Below are positions 53,897-64,000 of a stretch of DNA of 64,000 nt, piece by piece. Under the pieces are notes generated by a model. The model saw nothing but the letters and a program-made list of their open reading frames with translations, was not told the origin of the DNA and did not search any database. The translations under genes were made by a program, and so were the position numbers. The first letter of the stretch is position 1; each line of letters opens with the position of its first letter. Origin of the DNA: Vesta saturnalis (taxonomy: Eukaryota; Arthropoda; Insecta; Coleoptera; Lampyridae); NCBI GenBank assembly GCA_036346205.1, contig JARFJB010000406.1, positions 74,501-138,500 of the forward strand. Reading direction: 5' to 3'.

Positions 53897-54460
53897 ACTG
53901 GTCAGTATACTATCAGCAACTGAATGATGCCGTTTACGAAACAGCCTCAAGAACTACTGCAATTATTTGTGGACCTTCGGGGTGCGGGAAGACTAATGTG
54001 ATGGTTAGCTTATTGGCGGCACCGCATGGCTTAAAATTCGAAAATGTATACGTTTACTCTAAGTCGTTCGAGCAACCAAAGTAGAAATACTTAGAGCATT
54101 TACTTAAGCCGATAAGAGGTACTAGGTATAATGCATTCAACGATAAGGCAGATGTACTCATGCCGGAAGAGATCGCTAAGAATTCTATATTGATCGACGA
54201 CATCTCATGTCTCAATCAAGGTATAATTCGCGATTATTTCAGCAGAGGGCGACACTCAGGCGTGGACTACTTCTATCTCTCAAACATATTCGAAGATTCC
54301 TAGATAATTGATTCGCGATAATGTGAATATGGTTGTTATTTAAACAGGATTGCACAAATTTGAAGCATGTATACGATGAGCATGTAGGTACAGACATGAC
54401 CTTTGATCAATTTAAATCAATGTGCTCGCAGTGTTGGAACACTAAATACGATTTCGTTAT
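53897..54460 (+). pseudogene. ATP: Polinton B packaging ATPase (longer copy)
   Basis: As 46917-47315, but this copy is not cut by the junction, so the C-terminal part is present: LIRDNVNMVVI (54310), DEHVGTDMTFDQFKSMCSQC (about 54375) and WNTKYDFVMMQ (about 54435). Interrupted by TAG at 54082-54084, TAG (54301) and frameshifts. Walker A is intact (GPSGCGKTNV). Confidence 0.75.
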
Positions 54461-54842
54461 GATGCAGACTTAGATAAATGTGCTATAGGAGATTCTCCGG
54501 GAGATATAGAAGGACCTAATCTAATTATAAAGGATGAGGTAAACCTACGTCGATATTCTAGCTAAAACTAACGCATATAGGGAGAGTCACGACCCTTACG
54601 GATCAATTATAGGCACCAAGTTGTCTAAATACCGTAAGATTATTAAGCACGAAACGTTTCGGTTGCGGCATCATGAAGAAGTTATTGAATAGAGGGAAGG
54701 AATATGTATACTGGAATACTGCTCGCAAACTTGTTGAAACGCTCAGGCTGTTGAATGCATCGAAAGCAGCAGGTGATACTGGACATGATAACGAAATTAT
54801 TAGTATCTAAGAAGACCTCCGAAAAGAAGGTGTAATTGCATA
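54455..54842 (+). pseudogene. Polinton B DUF8207-type protein (core only)
   Basis: Follows the ATPase at once. YDADLDKCAIGDSPGDIEG with NLIIKDE (54460-54540), ILAKTNAYRESHDPYGSIIG with KLSKYRKIIKHETF (54558-54660) and KEYVYWNTARKLVETLRLL (54700) match the A protein core in order. The N-terminal coiled-coil part is missing. Several frameshifts. Confidence 0.6.
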
Positions 54843-54845
54843 ACA

Positions 54846-55255
54846 ATGTCCTTCGATAACTTTGGTAGACATTCACTATCGTATTTAAAATATGCAGCTG
54901 CAAATATCAAATTAACCTGGGATGATAATTAAAAAAAAGAATTTGCAATGTCTCTGAACCCATCTTAGAAGATGATGCTGCAACTAGGACATACGTAAAT
55001 GAAATATATTTAAAATTGACTGAAGATGGTAATTACGATGCCCAAAGTAGAAGAGTCTGCAACATCATCGATCCAATCATAGACGTGAATGTAGCTACCA
55101 AAAACTCTGTTGATAAGTGAAAGGAAGTTCTAGAGCCTAAAATAAAGAGTAATATCGATTGCAAAACTATTGGCTGAATGCGATCGTAAACTTGAGGAGA
55201 AAATTAATCGTATATACGGTCACATAAGCATCCTCCACCTAGAGAATAAGTTGCA
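54846..55255 (+). pseudogene. Polinton B fibre-like protein with tail-type repeats
   Basis: Starts MSFDNFGRHSLSYLKYAA, like the A protein (MDKFGRSHVHAQF). Two repeat units in another frame: RICNVSEPILEDDAATRTYV (54944) and RVCNIIDPIIDVNVATKNSV (55045). These match the pattern in A, with better DAAT-x-x-Y agreement to phage tail fibres in the first. A helical tail (LLAECDRKLEEKINRIYG) follows. Broken by frameshifts. Sits just before the integrase, as in A. Confidence 0.55.
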
Positions 55256-55264
55256 CTACTAGTA

Positions 55265-56082
55265 ATGTCTTTAGAGTTGGGGGTTGTCGAAGAATTGCAT
55301 TTGCCTGCGCGGAAGAATTTCGTGAGGAAACGAACCATCGTTAAGCATCGGGATGATCTCTGGCAGCCGGATTTAGCCGAATTTATTCCGGATGCTAAAG
55401 ATAACCGCAATCACAAGTATATACTGACAGTGATAGACTGCTATTCTAAATATCTGGACACGCCCTCTAAAATCGAAGAATGCCGACGAAGTTTGTCGAG
55501 CGATGGCTTCTATTTTGAAGGAGGGTAGAGCTTCGGATAGCTTGCAATTGGATCAAGGACGTGAATTCTATAATAAACATTTTGAAGGGTTGATGAAGAG
55601 TTATTCAATACATCATTACTCAACGTATAGTGTTAAAAAGACAGCCACTGTTGAAAGGGTTATAAGAACTTTGAAAGATGCATTATACAAATGATTTAGT
55701 TTTAGAGGTAAATACAAGTGATTAGATGTTAGATGTTACGTCTGAATATAATAATAAAGTGCATTCCACGATTAGAATGAAGCCTAAAGATTTTCTAAAT
55801 AGAAATCAACATTTTCAAAGTGCTACATTCCTAATTTGTTCACCGAACTGTTTAAGATTGCTAAGGTAAAGGTTGGTAACCCAGTTACATATTTACTGGA
55901 GGGTGTCCAAGCTAAACCCGATACTAGGTCAACTTTACGCTGAAGAATTACAGAAAACAGCTCATCCGGATGTATTTCTGGTTGGGAAGGTGTTACGGCA
56001 TAAGTGGAACCAGCTATATGTTCTATTCCCTGGTATGGATAAATCACATGATTCATGGATTAATAAAACAGATTTTGTATAA
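55265..56082 (+). pseudogene. INT: Polinton B integrase with chromodomain
   Basis: DDLWQPDLAEFIPDAKDN (first Asp), VIDCYSKYLD, SLQLDQGREFYN (second Asp, intact here), KKTATVERVIRTLKDALYK (Glu), then VGNPVTYLLE, AEELQKTAHPDVFLVGKVLR and SHDSWIN (degenerate chromodomain). Three frames (55265, 55503, 55873). Colinear with the A integrase. Confidence 0.8.
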
Positions 56083-56216
56083 CATGTATATATTTTCATG
56101 CAATAAATAATAGTAATAATAATAATATAATAATATAATTTTCTTAATCTATAACATAATAGCAATAATGATTATGATGATAATACCTAATAATGGTAAT
56201 AGTAATAAATAATTTC
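56083..56216. other. AT-rich spacer with (TAA)/(ATG)-like repeats
   Basis: Short intergenic spacer between convergent integrase and polB of B. AATAAA at 56102-56107 on the plus strand could serve the integrase transcript. Confidence 0.4.
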
Positions 56217-57957
56217 TTAACCTAAATAGATAGTAGCGGGGATATTGCAATGTCCCCAAGGCAGTGTATTGATGCCATTAGGCAGCAAATACCTCTTATC
56301 ATCGCGATTGTTAAGAGCGACTTTACGCTGTTCTATACTATAACCGTGGTGGTTTTTCGATATGACACTGCTTTGAGAGACGCTTGTAATATCTCCGCTT
56401 CTTAAGCATTTTAAATAATCATTAAAACTAATCATATCTTTTACAACATAATCCCTAACACCCTCTAACTTCCTTACCTCACAATCCTTAAATCTAAAGC
56501 TCTGCCTTTTAGATCCCAAAGCCACCCATTCATTAATTATTTTTACACCCATTTTCATCGTTTATCAAGCCAATTACTTTACCATTGGATCTTGGAATGT
56601 TTTAAGGGTTGACTGCAGGAAAATCAGAAGTGTCAAAACGCGAAAATGGCTATCCATATATATATTAATTTCATGCAATCATCATTAAACTGACGTATGT
56701 TATAGTGTAAATCGTACATTAATGTTTTAGAAATGTCTAAAATAGCCATTCCCACATATAGTGGCTTATTAAAGTAGATTTCCACCTTGGATAACTTTAT
56801 AGCCATCAATTTCTCATCAAAAATTCGGCTGGGACATGTAATAATTGACTCTAAACCTACCATTCCACCTGGTGACAAGTTTAACAATTCTATCATTTGT
56901 AACAATTTCCATGGTTTTGCCGAAATTTGCGTTATTAAAGAGTTTATACAAGTTTTTCGAAAGAGATAGTGGATTCTGCCCGCAACCTTGTATTGCAGTC
57001 TATATATGGTTTGAGCCAACGTGATTGGTTGAAGCTAATCGCGCGATGAACTTCCTCAGGCACAAGGCCTGCTTGAAGGCATTGCGTCAAATTGTGGTAA
57101 TGAATGACAAACTTAGTCTTAGAATGCAGCGTTGCGAGTAGTTTCCTGTTTTTACCACCAGGTGGAGTACTGTGTTCAACGCAGAATGGAATGTATTTAT
57201 GACGATCATGCAAATTATCCGGATATAATAGATCCACCTCTAGCATTAATCCTTTGCATGCATCATCCGGTAAATTCAAAATTGATTCGGAGGTTAGTAA
57301 ATTTAATTGCCCCTCGCTAAGCCACTTGAAATCATCCCGCGGCAAACAATGACTTTGATCCCATCCATATAAATTAACCATATCTGTGTAAAGGATGCAG
57401 GAGGATGGTTTCCTGGGATTGTATTCATCCATGTACTTATTATTAGCCTTGCTATATTTAGTACAGCATTGTGTTATCCCTCCTCTTATACGCTTTTCCA
57501 CGAACAATAACTTATCCACATCGGTGAGCAGCTCCAATCTAACTTTAGTGTAATTTAACGTACACTACCAGGTGTATCCGGGAGCGGTGTAAAAGAATGC
57601 CGGATCTAACTTGTGCGTTATTATGAAATTATTTCTGAAATTTGTCAATACGTCAGCAAGTACAAGCACATAACATGTCAGATAAACATCGCTGTATTGA
57701 CCTAAATTTTGAATTTGAAACTTTTGCCAAACGTTCTGAAAATGTGCATAATTATTATCTGTGATATGTGATTGCCTCAACTTGCTGTAAAATTTATCTT
57801 TATGCGGAAGACAAGTTTCACTAAATTTAGTCCACTTGTCTACATACTCATACGGATACACCCCATTTTTAGTTAATAACTGCAGCTGCTCATCATTTAA
57901 ATGACAGCGTGCTGAGTAAGATTTTGAAATCGTTAAATGAAAGATAGGAGGATAAGT
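56217..57957 (-). pseudogene. polB: Polinton B DNA polymerase B, C-terminal part
   Basis: Minus strand. VYPYEYVDKWTKF (57860), QNLGQYSDVYL (57700), DPAFFYTAPGYTW, LFVEKRIRGGITQCCTKYSK, ILYTDMVNLYGWDQ (motif A, 57370), KFVIHYHNLTQCLQAGL, KPLYVGMAILDISKTLMYDL (56750), then a decayed motif C region and the C-terminal part with LRSGDITSVSQSS. Frames change at least four times. The N-terminal part resumes at about 60976 beyond a LINE insertion. Confidence 0.8.
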
Positions 57958-60900
57958 TTTTTTTTTTTATGATTGTGGACCTGAACAGGCTAAATAAGGC
58001 CTATCGTGCTAAAGCACTCAGGAACACTTAGGAAGATGGATAGAGGGATAATGAATTGCCAGTAGATGCCTATGAACAGCTACCTTAAATTTTCTCATAT
58101 CATAAGTGAGAGGAAAACAGGAACTAGGGAGATCATTCCAGAGTTTAGAAGCCATGTAGAAAAATGTGGATTGCGCCCGTTTGGTAGGACAAGTGGAGAT
58201 TTGTACTGCATACTGATGATGTGAATGAGCGAACCGAGTGTTTCTCGCAAAGATAGCCCGAGATGGTATCAAAGAATATAATTCACCAGCACAATAGCCG
58301 TTGTAATAACGATAATACAAAGAAAGAACTGAAACCATCCTTCTATGCCCAAGGGCTGTATGTGAGAAGTTAAGGACGGGTCATTTATAAGCCTAATCGC
58401 TCTCTTTTGAATAGGATCAACGATATCGAGAGCGTATTGGGGAGCACTAACCCAGAGGTAACAATTATATTCCAGATGAGACCGAATTTGGGCCTTATAC
58501 AGCAGAAGGAGATGTCGAGAGGTAAAGTACTGCTTAGATCTGTACAAAAAGCTTATTTTACGATCAGCTGTTTTGGTAGCTCACAGAAGATGGTCAACCC
58601 ATGGGAGATTTGAAGATACAGTCATACCCAACAGAGTAATAGAGTCTGAAAACTTAAGAACTGAGCCATTCACACTTACAACAGGAAATGATCGATCTTT
58701 TTTGGCGGACACATGGCAACACTGAGTTTTGTTAGCATTAAATTTAACTAGATTATTGTTTCCCCATTCGAGAATACGTTGAATGTCTTTGTTGATTGAA
58801 TTTACCATTTCAGCTTTAATTTCTTGATTTGACATAGAAGGTGGATTATCACTATGAGTAGACTGAGATGAACTGCAGTGAAGAGTGCTATCGTCAGCAA
58901 AGCAATGGATGGGGTTAGTTGTTGAAGAAATAAGGTCGTTTATGTACAGCAGAAAAAGTGTAGGCGCTATAACGGATCCCTGTGGTACGCCCGCGTTAAT
59001 GCTAACTTCTTTTGAAAAAAGCCATCACGTATTCGTCTTTTATCAAGGAAACTAGAAACCCAGTTGCTGAGCGTATCATTTAACCCAAACGAGGTGAGTT
59101 TGGCAAGTAAACCTTTATGCCAAACTTGGTCAAATGCCTTTGAGATATCTAAAGCGACTACAACTGTTTCACCGGACTGCTCTACTGTATTGTTCCAAAC
59201 TTGGGTCACATATGAAATAAGATCGCCTGTTGAACGACTTTGCCTAAACCCATATTTGTGGTCACTAAGGAGTTTGTTAGTTTCAAGGAACGTGAGCAGT
59301 TGCTGATTGATGGCTTTTTCCATGATTTTAGACAAAATGGAAGTGATGGCAATTGGTCTGTAATTTGAGGGATCGGTCTTATCACCTTTTTTGGGAATAG
59401 GTGGAACATTTGCTAACTTCCATGATGAAGGGAATTCTCCAGAAGATATAGAGATCGTATAGAGCTTAGATAGGACTGGTACTAGTTCTGGGGAACATTT
59501 CTATAAGACAATAGCTGGGATACCGTCTGGGCCAGTCGCCTTATTGAGATCAAGCCTACTGATGATCGATTCCAAGAGCTTGTACCGAAAATGAATTGGT
59601 TTCATAACGTATGAAGAAGGGTTGACTAGGGGCACATCTTTTCCAGAATCATTGAGACACGAGTTTGATGCAAACAAATCCACAAAAACGTTGGCTTTGT
59701 CTACAGAATCAGCAACTACTGATCCGTCAATAGATGTCAGGGGGGGGGGGAATGAAGATGTTCGAAAATTTTTACTAATGGCTTTTGCTAAAGACCAAAA
59801 TTTACGACTGCCTAAAGGAAATGTAGCTAGTTCATTGCATTTTCGTTGTTCGAACAACTTTTTAGTTTTAGTGATGACACTTTTGCAGATATTTCTAGCA
59901 CCAACGTATTCTACATGACTGTCAACCGATTTATTAGATTTCCATTTAATGTAACATTTATTTTTTAAAGATATTGCATCAGAACAAGCCTTATTGAACC
60001 AGGGTTGGGAACGTGAATGACCTACACGGTACTGTTTTTTCGGAATGTATAACTCCATTCCCATGAAGATGACTTCAGATACTGAAAGATCGATGTCCGA
60101 AGAAAAGGACGACTTAAAACAATATTCACGCCATGGAAAGGTTGCAAAGAAATCCCGTAAATCATTCCATCGAGCTGACTTAAAACACCACAAGGTTCTA
60201 TCGGTTTTCCGAACAACAGTGGAATTAGGTACAGTAGAAATGATTTTTATTAGACAATGGCCGGAAAGACCTAAAGGCGAAAGAACGGAAGTTTTATAAA
60301 CAAGAGGGTTTGATGTAAGAAAGAGATCTAGAAGATGTGGAGTATGGTTAGGGTTATCAGGGATTCTTGTGGGTTCAGAAATCATTTGTGTGAGATCACA
60401 TGAAATAGCAAGTGTTTCTGCACTATGACCAGCGGGATTTGTAGTAGATGAAAATTGAAGCCAATTAGAGTTATGAACATTGAAATCGCCTACAAATGAG
60501 ATATCGCAAGATGGAAACTGAGACAGGAGATAGTCAACTTTCATACTAAGGTAATCGAAGAAGTCTTGAAAGTTGCTGTCATTAGGAGACCTATAAATGC
60601 AACAGTAGAATTTCACAAAATTAGGACCAGAATGTTTAAACCAAATCACGTCAAAATTTTTATTTTCTAAGGAAGAAACCCTCTTGCAAGCAATTCTGTC
60701 CTTGATGTACGCACATACGCCTCCTTTATATCGAAAGTTAGAGTGAAGATGGTATTGAGGAAATTACAAGTCTTATTTTTAATTTGGGACTTTTAATCCG
60801 ATAGGAAGACAGTGAGGGCGAGAAGGAAGAATAAGGATGAGAATAGATTAAGGATGATGGAAAAGGTAACCGGCAGCCCTTACCGAGCTCAGAAAATCGG

Positions 60901-60975
60901 AGACCCAATATTAAGGAGCCCATGGTAAGGGTAGTGGTACCTCCCGGCTGGCAAGGGTATACATGCCTACCACCT
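57958..60975 (-). mobile_element. LINE inserted into Polinton B polB
   Basis: Minus-strand non-LTR element with a poly(A) tail (T run at about 57958-57969 on plus) and 5' end near 60970. On either side, polB sequence (VYPYEY at 57860; FVDSYRFMNGSLE at about 60985-61020) would be nearly contiguous without it. About 3 kb. Confidence 0.8.
58018..60730 (-). pseudogene. LINE ORF2: endonuclease and reverse transcriptase
   Basis: The N-terminal part of the endonuclease is shortened. It shows CIYRSPNDSNFQDFF, FVGDFNVHNSNWL (GDFN), LLDLFLTSNP, LSGHCLI, then the linker WFNKACSDAI. RT follows: LNKATGPDGIPAIVL (59505), FGFRQSRSTGDLI-like YGFRQSRSTGD (59240), VVALDISKAFDQVWH (59135), and past frameshifts ILEWGNNNLVKFNANKTQ (58760), QIRSHLEYNCYLW (58460) and KLWNDLPSSCFP (58120). 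The catalytic YADD region lies in a decayed stretch near 58890. CR1/RTE-like clade not resolved. Confidence 0.8.
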
Positions 60976-60992
60976 TCCAAGGACCCGTTCAT
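60738..60992 (-). pseudogene. LINE 5' region / polB junction
   Basis: The open frame joins the last polB residues (MNGSLE) to the LINE 5' UTR (GGTTTLTMGSLILGL). It is not a real gene but marks the LINE 5' end. Confidence 0.6.
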
Positions 60993-62836
60993 GAAGCGGT
61001 ATGAATCTACGAATCGAAATTTAACTATGGAATAAATGCCTTCGGTGAATGATATGTGGCGTTCTGTAGTTTTAGGTAATAATGAAATGTGACCGGGGAT
61101 GACTTAGGAAATATCTTTTATCAGGAAGTGTGTTTCATAACCGGAAAAATTATGGAAAAAAACTGGTATTATAGATTGGGCCTTCTACCGTATTTGCTTG
61201 CTTGATGAGTACTATCTCTAAATTGACCGGTGAAATGACAATGTGGGTAGATTCCAGCATTTGCATGTCGCTTAACGTTTCCATAGGTATGGGATTTCCA
61301 AATACTGCTGCAGCCTACTAGCAATATCTAGCAGCTCGTTGCTAAAACAATTAGTAGGCTCCCCGCCCCTCCACAACCGAAATTTTGATAAGGAATGTTA
61401 AATGTGCAGTGGAGATAATATGCTATGCGTCATCTTTAAAATCTAGCACTAAACACTCCAAGTCGCAATATAAAATAAATGGAGCAGTCTGCTTGATCTC
61501 ATAATTCTTAAAATACACATTCGAACCTGGCTTTCACATCTCTATCCTACATTTATTAATTAACTTATAATCTAACTCGTGATTACTTAGCTTAAGTTGG
61601 GAACTAGAATAGTGGAGGCATCTATCGCATAAATATAATTTCTTCGTTAACTGTGAACGCACTAATCCTAATAATTTTAGATCCAGCAGAAATGTAACTT
61701 AACTACTTCATCATCATCTTTAGTTGTTCCAAGTCTCGAAACGTCATCATTTATTTCGCTTTCAATTTCATAATTCTGCTGGATCATTAATAAATTAACA
61801 TGCTGTTGTATCTTATCTTCGCATAAATAGACAGGTACTGTATTATATGTAGTTAAGTCTTTTCTAATAAGGGCATACTCGTTTATGGATAAATTACGAT
61901 TTTGTTTTAAGAACTTAGGGATTTGGCTTAAGGTCATTGGAAACTGTATATCTTCAAAATTTGGGATTTGGGCATAATAGGGATAGGATGATACGTGATC
62001 AGAGTCGCGAGGAGCCGGAAAGAAAGCCGATGCTAAATCCCACCCGAAACAGGCTTCATCATTATTTTTTAGGTTAATAACGCATTTTTTATTTCTTTTT
62101 TTTAAAGGGGTAAAGGAATAAAGGACTACACCCTTATTAGAGTTATGCTGTTCGCGTTCACAGTTAACGAGATAATTTTTGATAGAACCCAACCACTATC
62201 CTGTTCTTCAAATTGAAGCAATCACTCCATCAAGTAATCTACTACATGATTATTAAATAGTTTTCTCAAATTTTCATTTTCTAGATTAGCTCTTAAAATA
62301 TTTTAAATTTTTGGTCGTAAAACTAAGCTCCCTATAAATTAAATTGTCATCATCATTATTTAAAGCTGGTTTTACGAATTCCGCACGAAACTTTACATTT
62401 ACTTTTAAAGGTTTATTATATATGCTAAACATTTTCCTAATCCTAACTGTAAATAACTTAAAACTATCATTAAAAATATCCCTTAAGTTCTATGACCTAA
62501 ATTAATTATGATGCCAGTGCTTACCTTAGATTCGAAAGCTGTAGTCAAATCCCTCCACTCGACTTTGCCTTTGATTGCGAGGGACCCCCCTGCAGCTGGT
62601 TTCCTCAACTGCTTTGCGAGTATTCTGCACCGCTACAATTTTCCTGCAACGCTCGCTAGATGTCTTTTATCTCCAATACTCAATGATGAGCCACCAACGC
62701 ACGCCTTAATAAGTTTTAAATTAGCGTCGGTGATGTTGAAGATTTTGCTGATTTTATTCTCTTCATGAGTATTGGGATGTTTGTAAAAATTCTCAATCAC
62801 TTCTATGGACGAGTTAATTTTTTCAATTACAGACAT
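60976..62836 (-). pseudogene. polB: Polinton B DNA polymerase B, N-terminal and exonuclease part
   Basis: From 62836 downward: start region MSVIEKINSSIEVIENFY, GKVEWRDLTTAFESKVSTGI (62520), EFVKPALNN (62380), FEEQDSGWVLSKI (62210), KCVINLKNNDEACFGWDLAS (62080), FPMTLSQIPKFLKQNRNLSI (61930), VPVYLCEDKIQQHVNLLMI (61820), then the exonuclease motif I region (FILYCDLECL, about 61460-61480), HCHFTGQFRDSTHQ (61235) and RHISFTEGIYSIVKFRFVDS (61040). This is the normal order of Polinton polB N-terminal and exonuclease regions; the longest open frame is 62192-61677. Several frameshifts. Confidence 0.75.
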
Positions 62837-63265
62837 TTCTAAAAAAAATAAATCATTAAAATGGATTAGTATAAATGGTAAACATTCTACCTTTAATACC
62901 TAACGAACGAACTGTAGCAGGAAGTAATATATGATTAAATCAATCAACCCTGTAATTTATCGATATAATTAATTCTTCGGTTTCAAATATATAGCTTACC
63001 TGGTACGGCGCAATTAATAGGTATAGCAGCTGAGTACAACAACGGTGAGCGCTGTATTAAAGTTAAATCTAAAAAATTCATTTATTTAATTAATGGCTTA
63101 AGTAAAATGAATTAAACATATCTCAATATATCCGTTGAACCAACTGCAGTAGCAGTAAATAAACAGCAAGTAATTTTTGTATAATAATGGTTAGGAAACC
63201 TGAAATTTATTAATTATTATTTTTAAATGTAATATTAAAACTGACCTGATGAAAGCGTGATAATG

Positions 63266-63307
63266 ACTGATGTAGAACCATATTTTAGATCACTCTTATA
63301 TACGTCA
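63266..63307 (-). promoter_or_regulatory. Core promoter of Polinton B polB
   Basis: On the minus strand TGACGTATATAAGAG: a CRE half with an overlapping TATATAAG box (63300-63293), followed about 27 bp downstream by TCAGT (63270-63266), the arthropod initiator. Transcription would run leftward into polB at 62836. Confidence 0.65.
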
Positions 63308-63480
63308 CGCGCCGGATGTTGCGCAGAAATGTACAGTTGGGGCAACAAAAAATGAGACACTACTGTTTTACAAGTTCAATGGGCATATCTACTTTAATTA
63401 GTAACGGACTACTTAATTTTATTATTGATTAATCCCAACACCTTAGATTATTAGTAATAATGACAGTATGACAGGTAAGG

Positions 63481-63630
63481 GTTTTGAATAATTACTTATT
63501 TCTGATTTCTAAATATTCTTGTGTTCCGTTTAGTTTAGTTTAATAGTATTTTTAGAGTTTTGAATAATTACGTATTTCTCATTTCTAAATATTCTTGTGT
63601 TCCGTTTAGTTTAGTTTAATAGTATTTCTA
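63481..63630 (+). repeat. 76-bp tandem duplication inside the Tc1-like element
   Basis: GTTTTGAATAATTAC(T/G)TATT and the following 55 bp occur at 63481 and 63557 with few changes, in the untranslated leader. Confidence 0.85.
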
Positions 63631-63643
63631 GGATTCCTTCTAA

Positions 63644-64000
63644 AATGCCTGTTCATACTACCATTGATTTAAAAGTTCGTATCGTTGCTGAGTTAGAGAG
63701 TCGCAATCTACTGTTGGACGAGTGCAAATAAAATGGACTGTCCAACATACGATAGCGAGAGCAGTCGGTAGTGGCAGACGAAGAATATCAACACCAGCTG
63801 AAGACGAAGAATTAGTTGCTTATGTAAGAGATCATCCTTTTACGAGCTACAGGGTTGATAAAATGAAACAGTATTTCCTGGATGTCGTGCAACGGTTCGG
63901 GCTAGATTAAAAGAAGTTGGAATAAAACAATACGAAGCGGCCACTAAATAACTATTACCAAATGACAACAAAGGATGTCGTTTAGAATTTGCCAGGCGAT
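63644..64000 (+). pseudogene. Tc1-like transposase, N-terminal part
   Basis: ATG at 63644 begins MPVHTTIDLKVRIVAELESR. Helix-turn-helix-like region, then GSGRRRISTPAEDEELVAYV (63758) with DHPFTSYR; a frameshift or stop near 63908 and continuation as ARLKEVGIKQYEAATK and LEFAR (63970). The GRRR and R-x-x-L-x-E-x-G pattern is the paired-type DNA-binding region of Tc1 transposases. The catalytic DDE domain would lie beyond the window. The frame is broken near 63720 as well. Confidence 0.65.

Larger units (their letters stand above)
47316..54295 (+). repeat. Second copy of the 6.98-kb tandem duplication
   Basis: Repeats 40329-47315, preceded and followed by ATTCCT. Contains second copies of all genes in between, listed below. 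Extra homopolymer indels frameshift several of them. Confidence 0.9.
63334..64000 (+). mobile_element. Tc1/mariner-like element, left end
   Basis: A TA (63332-63333) is followed by CAGTTGGGGCAACAAAAAAT, which looks like a Tc1-type inverted repeat start. Transposase remnants follow to the window edge. The right end is outside the window. Confidence 0.65.

Noticed and set aside
60738..60992. Independent 84-residue gene
   Set aside because: It is the join of the last polB codons and the LINE 5' UTR.

Overview
The window looks like a repeat-rich, AT-rich arthropod (probably insect) nuclear locus. I found no ordinary host gene. Almost everything recognisable is a mobile element or an endogenised DNA-virus-like element, mostly decayed. 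Arthropod features include TATA boxes followed about 27-31 bp downstream by TCAGT/TCAAT-type initiators, a 54-bp GT-AG intron candidate, and the element mix (Ty3/gypsy with env-like genes, Penelope-like, several LINEs, Tc1-like, and Maverick/Polinton elements with DUF8207-type genes).

Layout. 1-2785: degenerate GACCTTG repeats, then a Penelope-like fragment (GIY-YIG, minus). 2786-10690: a decayed LTR retrotransposon with a TGTCACCA LTR start on both sides, a polypurine tract, gypsy-type pol, and two env-like remnants. 10700-15250: a Polinton-like remnant (D) with a terminal-repeat-like block, a small MDLS-family gene with its own TATA promoter, and a frameshifted adenain-type protease region. 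17100-20060: remnant C (CCAAT/CRE-rich repeats, a fossil MEEW leader, another MDL-family gene). 20150-27650: one long LINE with ORF1 and ORF2 (plus) and two LINE fragments (minus).

28.0-63.3 kb holds two nested Polinton/Maverick proviruses. The older one (B) carries, in order, two small genes, MCP, penton, protease, VP1-like PLA2 protein, ATPase, DUF8207 protein, a fibre-like protein, integrase, and DNA polymerase B. The younger one (A, 31733-46398, 14,666 bp) sits inside B's PLA2 gene. It has terminal inverted repeats beginning AGTAGTA and a 6-bp target duplication CGGAAT on both sides. A carries polB, integrase with chromodomain, fibre-like protein, DUF8207 protein, ATPase, penton, protease, PLA2 protein and three small genes. 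I find no MCP in A, and its polymerase lacks the exonuclease domain. A 6.98-kb segment spanning A's right part and B's PLA2/ATPase genes (40329-47315) is repeated in tandem (47316-54295) with ATTCCT at all three borders. A LINE (about 57958-60975, minus) interrupts B's polB.

63334-64000: the left end of a Tc1/mariner-like element, cut by the window edge.

Functional reading: in their active state A and B would encode a protein-primed polymerase and integrase for replication and insertion, and ATPase, protease, MCP, penton, PLA2 protein and probably a fibre for particles. Neither is intact now. The most notable items are the nesting with its exact target duplication, a phage-tail-like repeat in the fibre-like gene of both elements, an in-frame protease-penton fusion in B, recurrent small MDL and MEEW/MNLK gene families, and STAT-like and nuclear-receptor-like sites packed into the terminal repeats.
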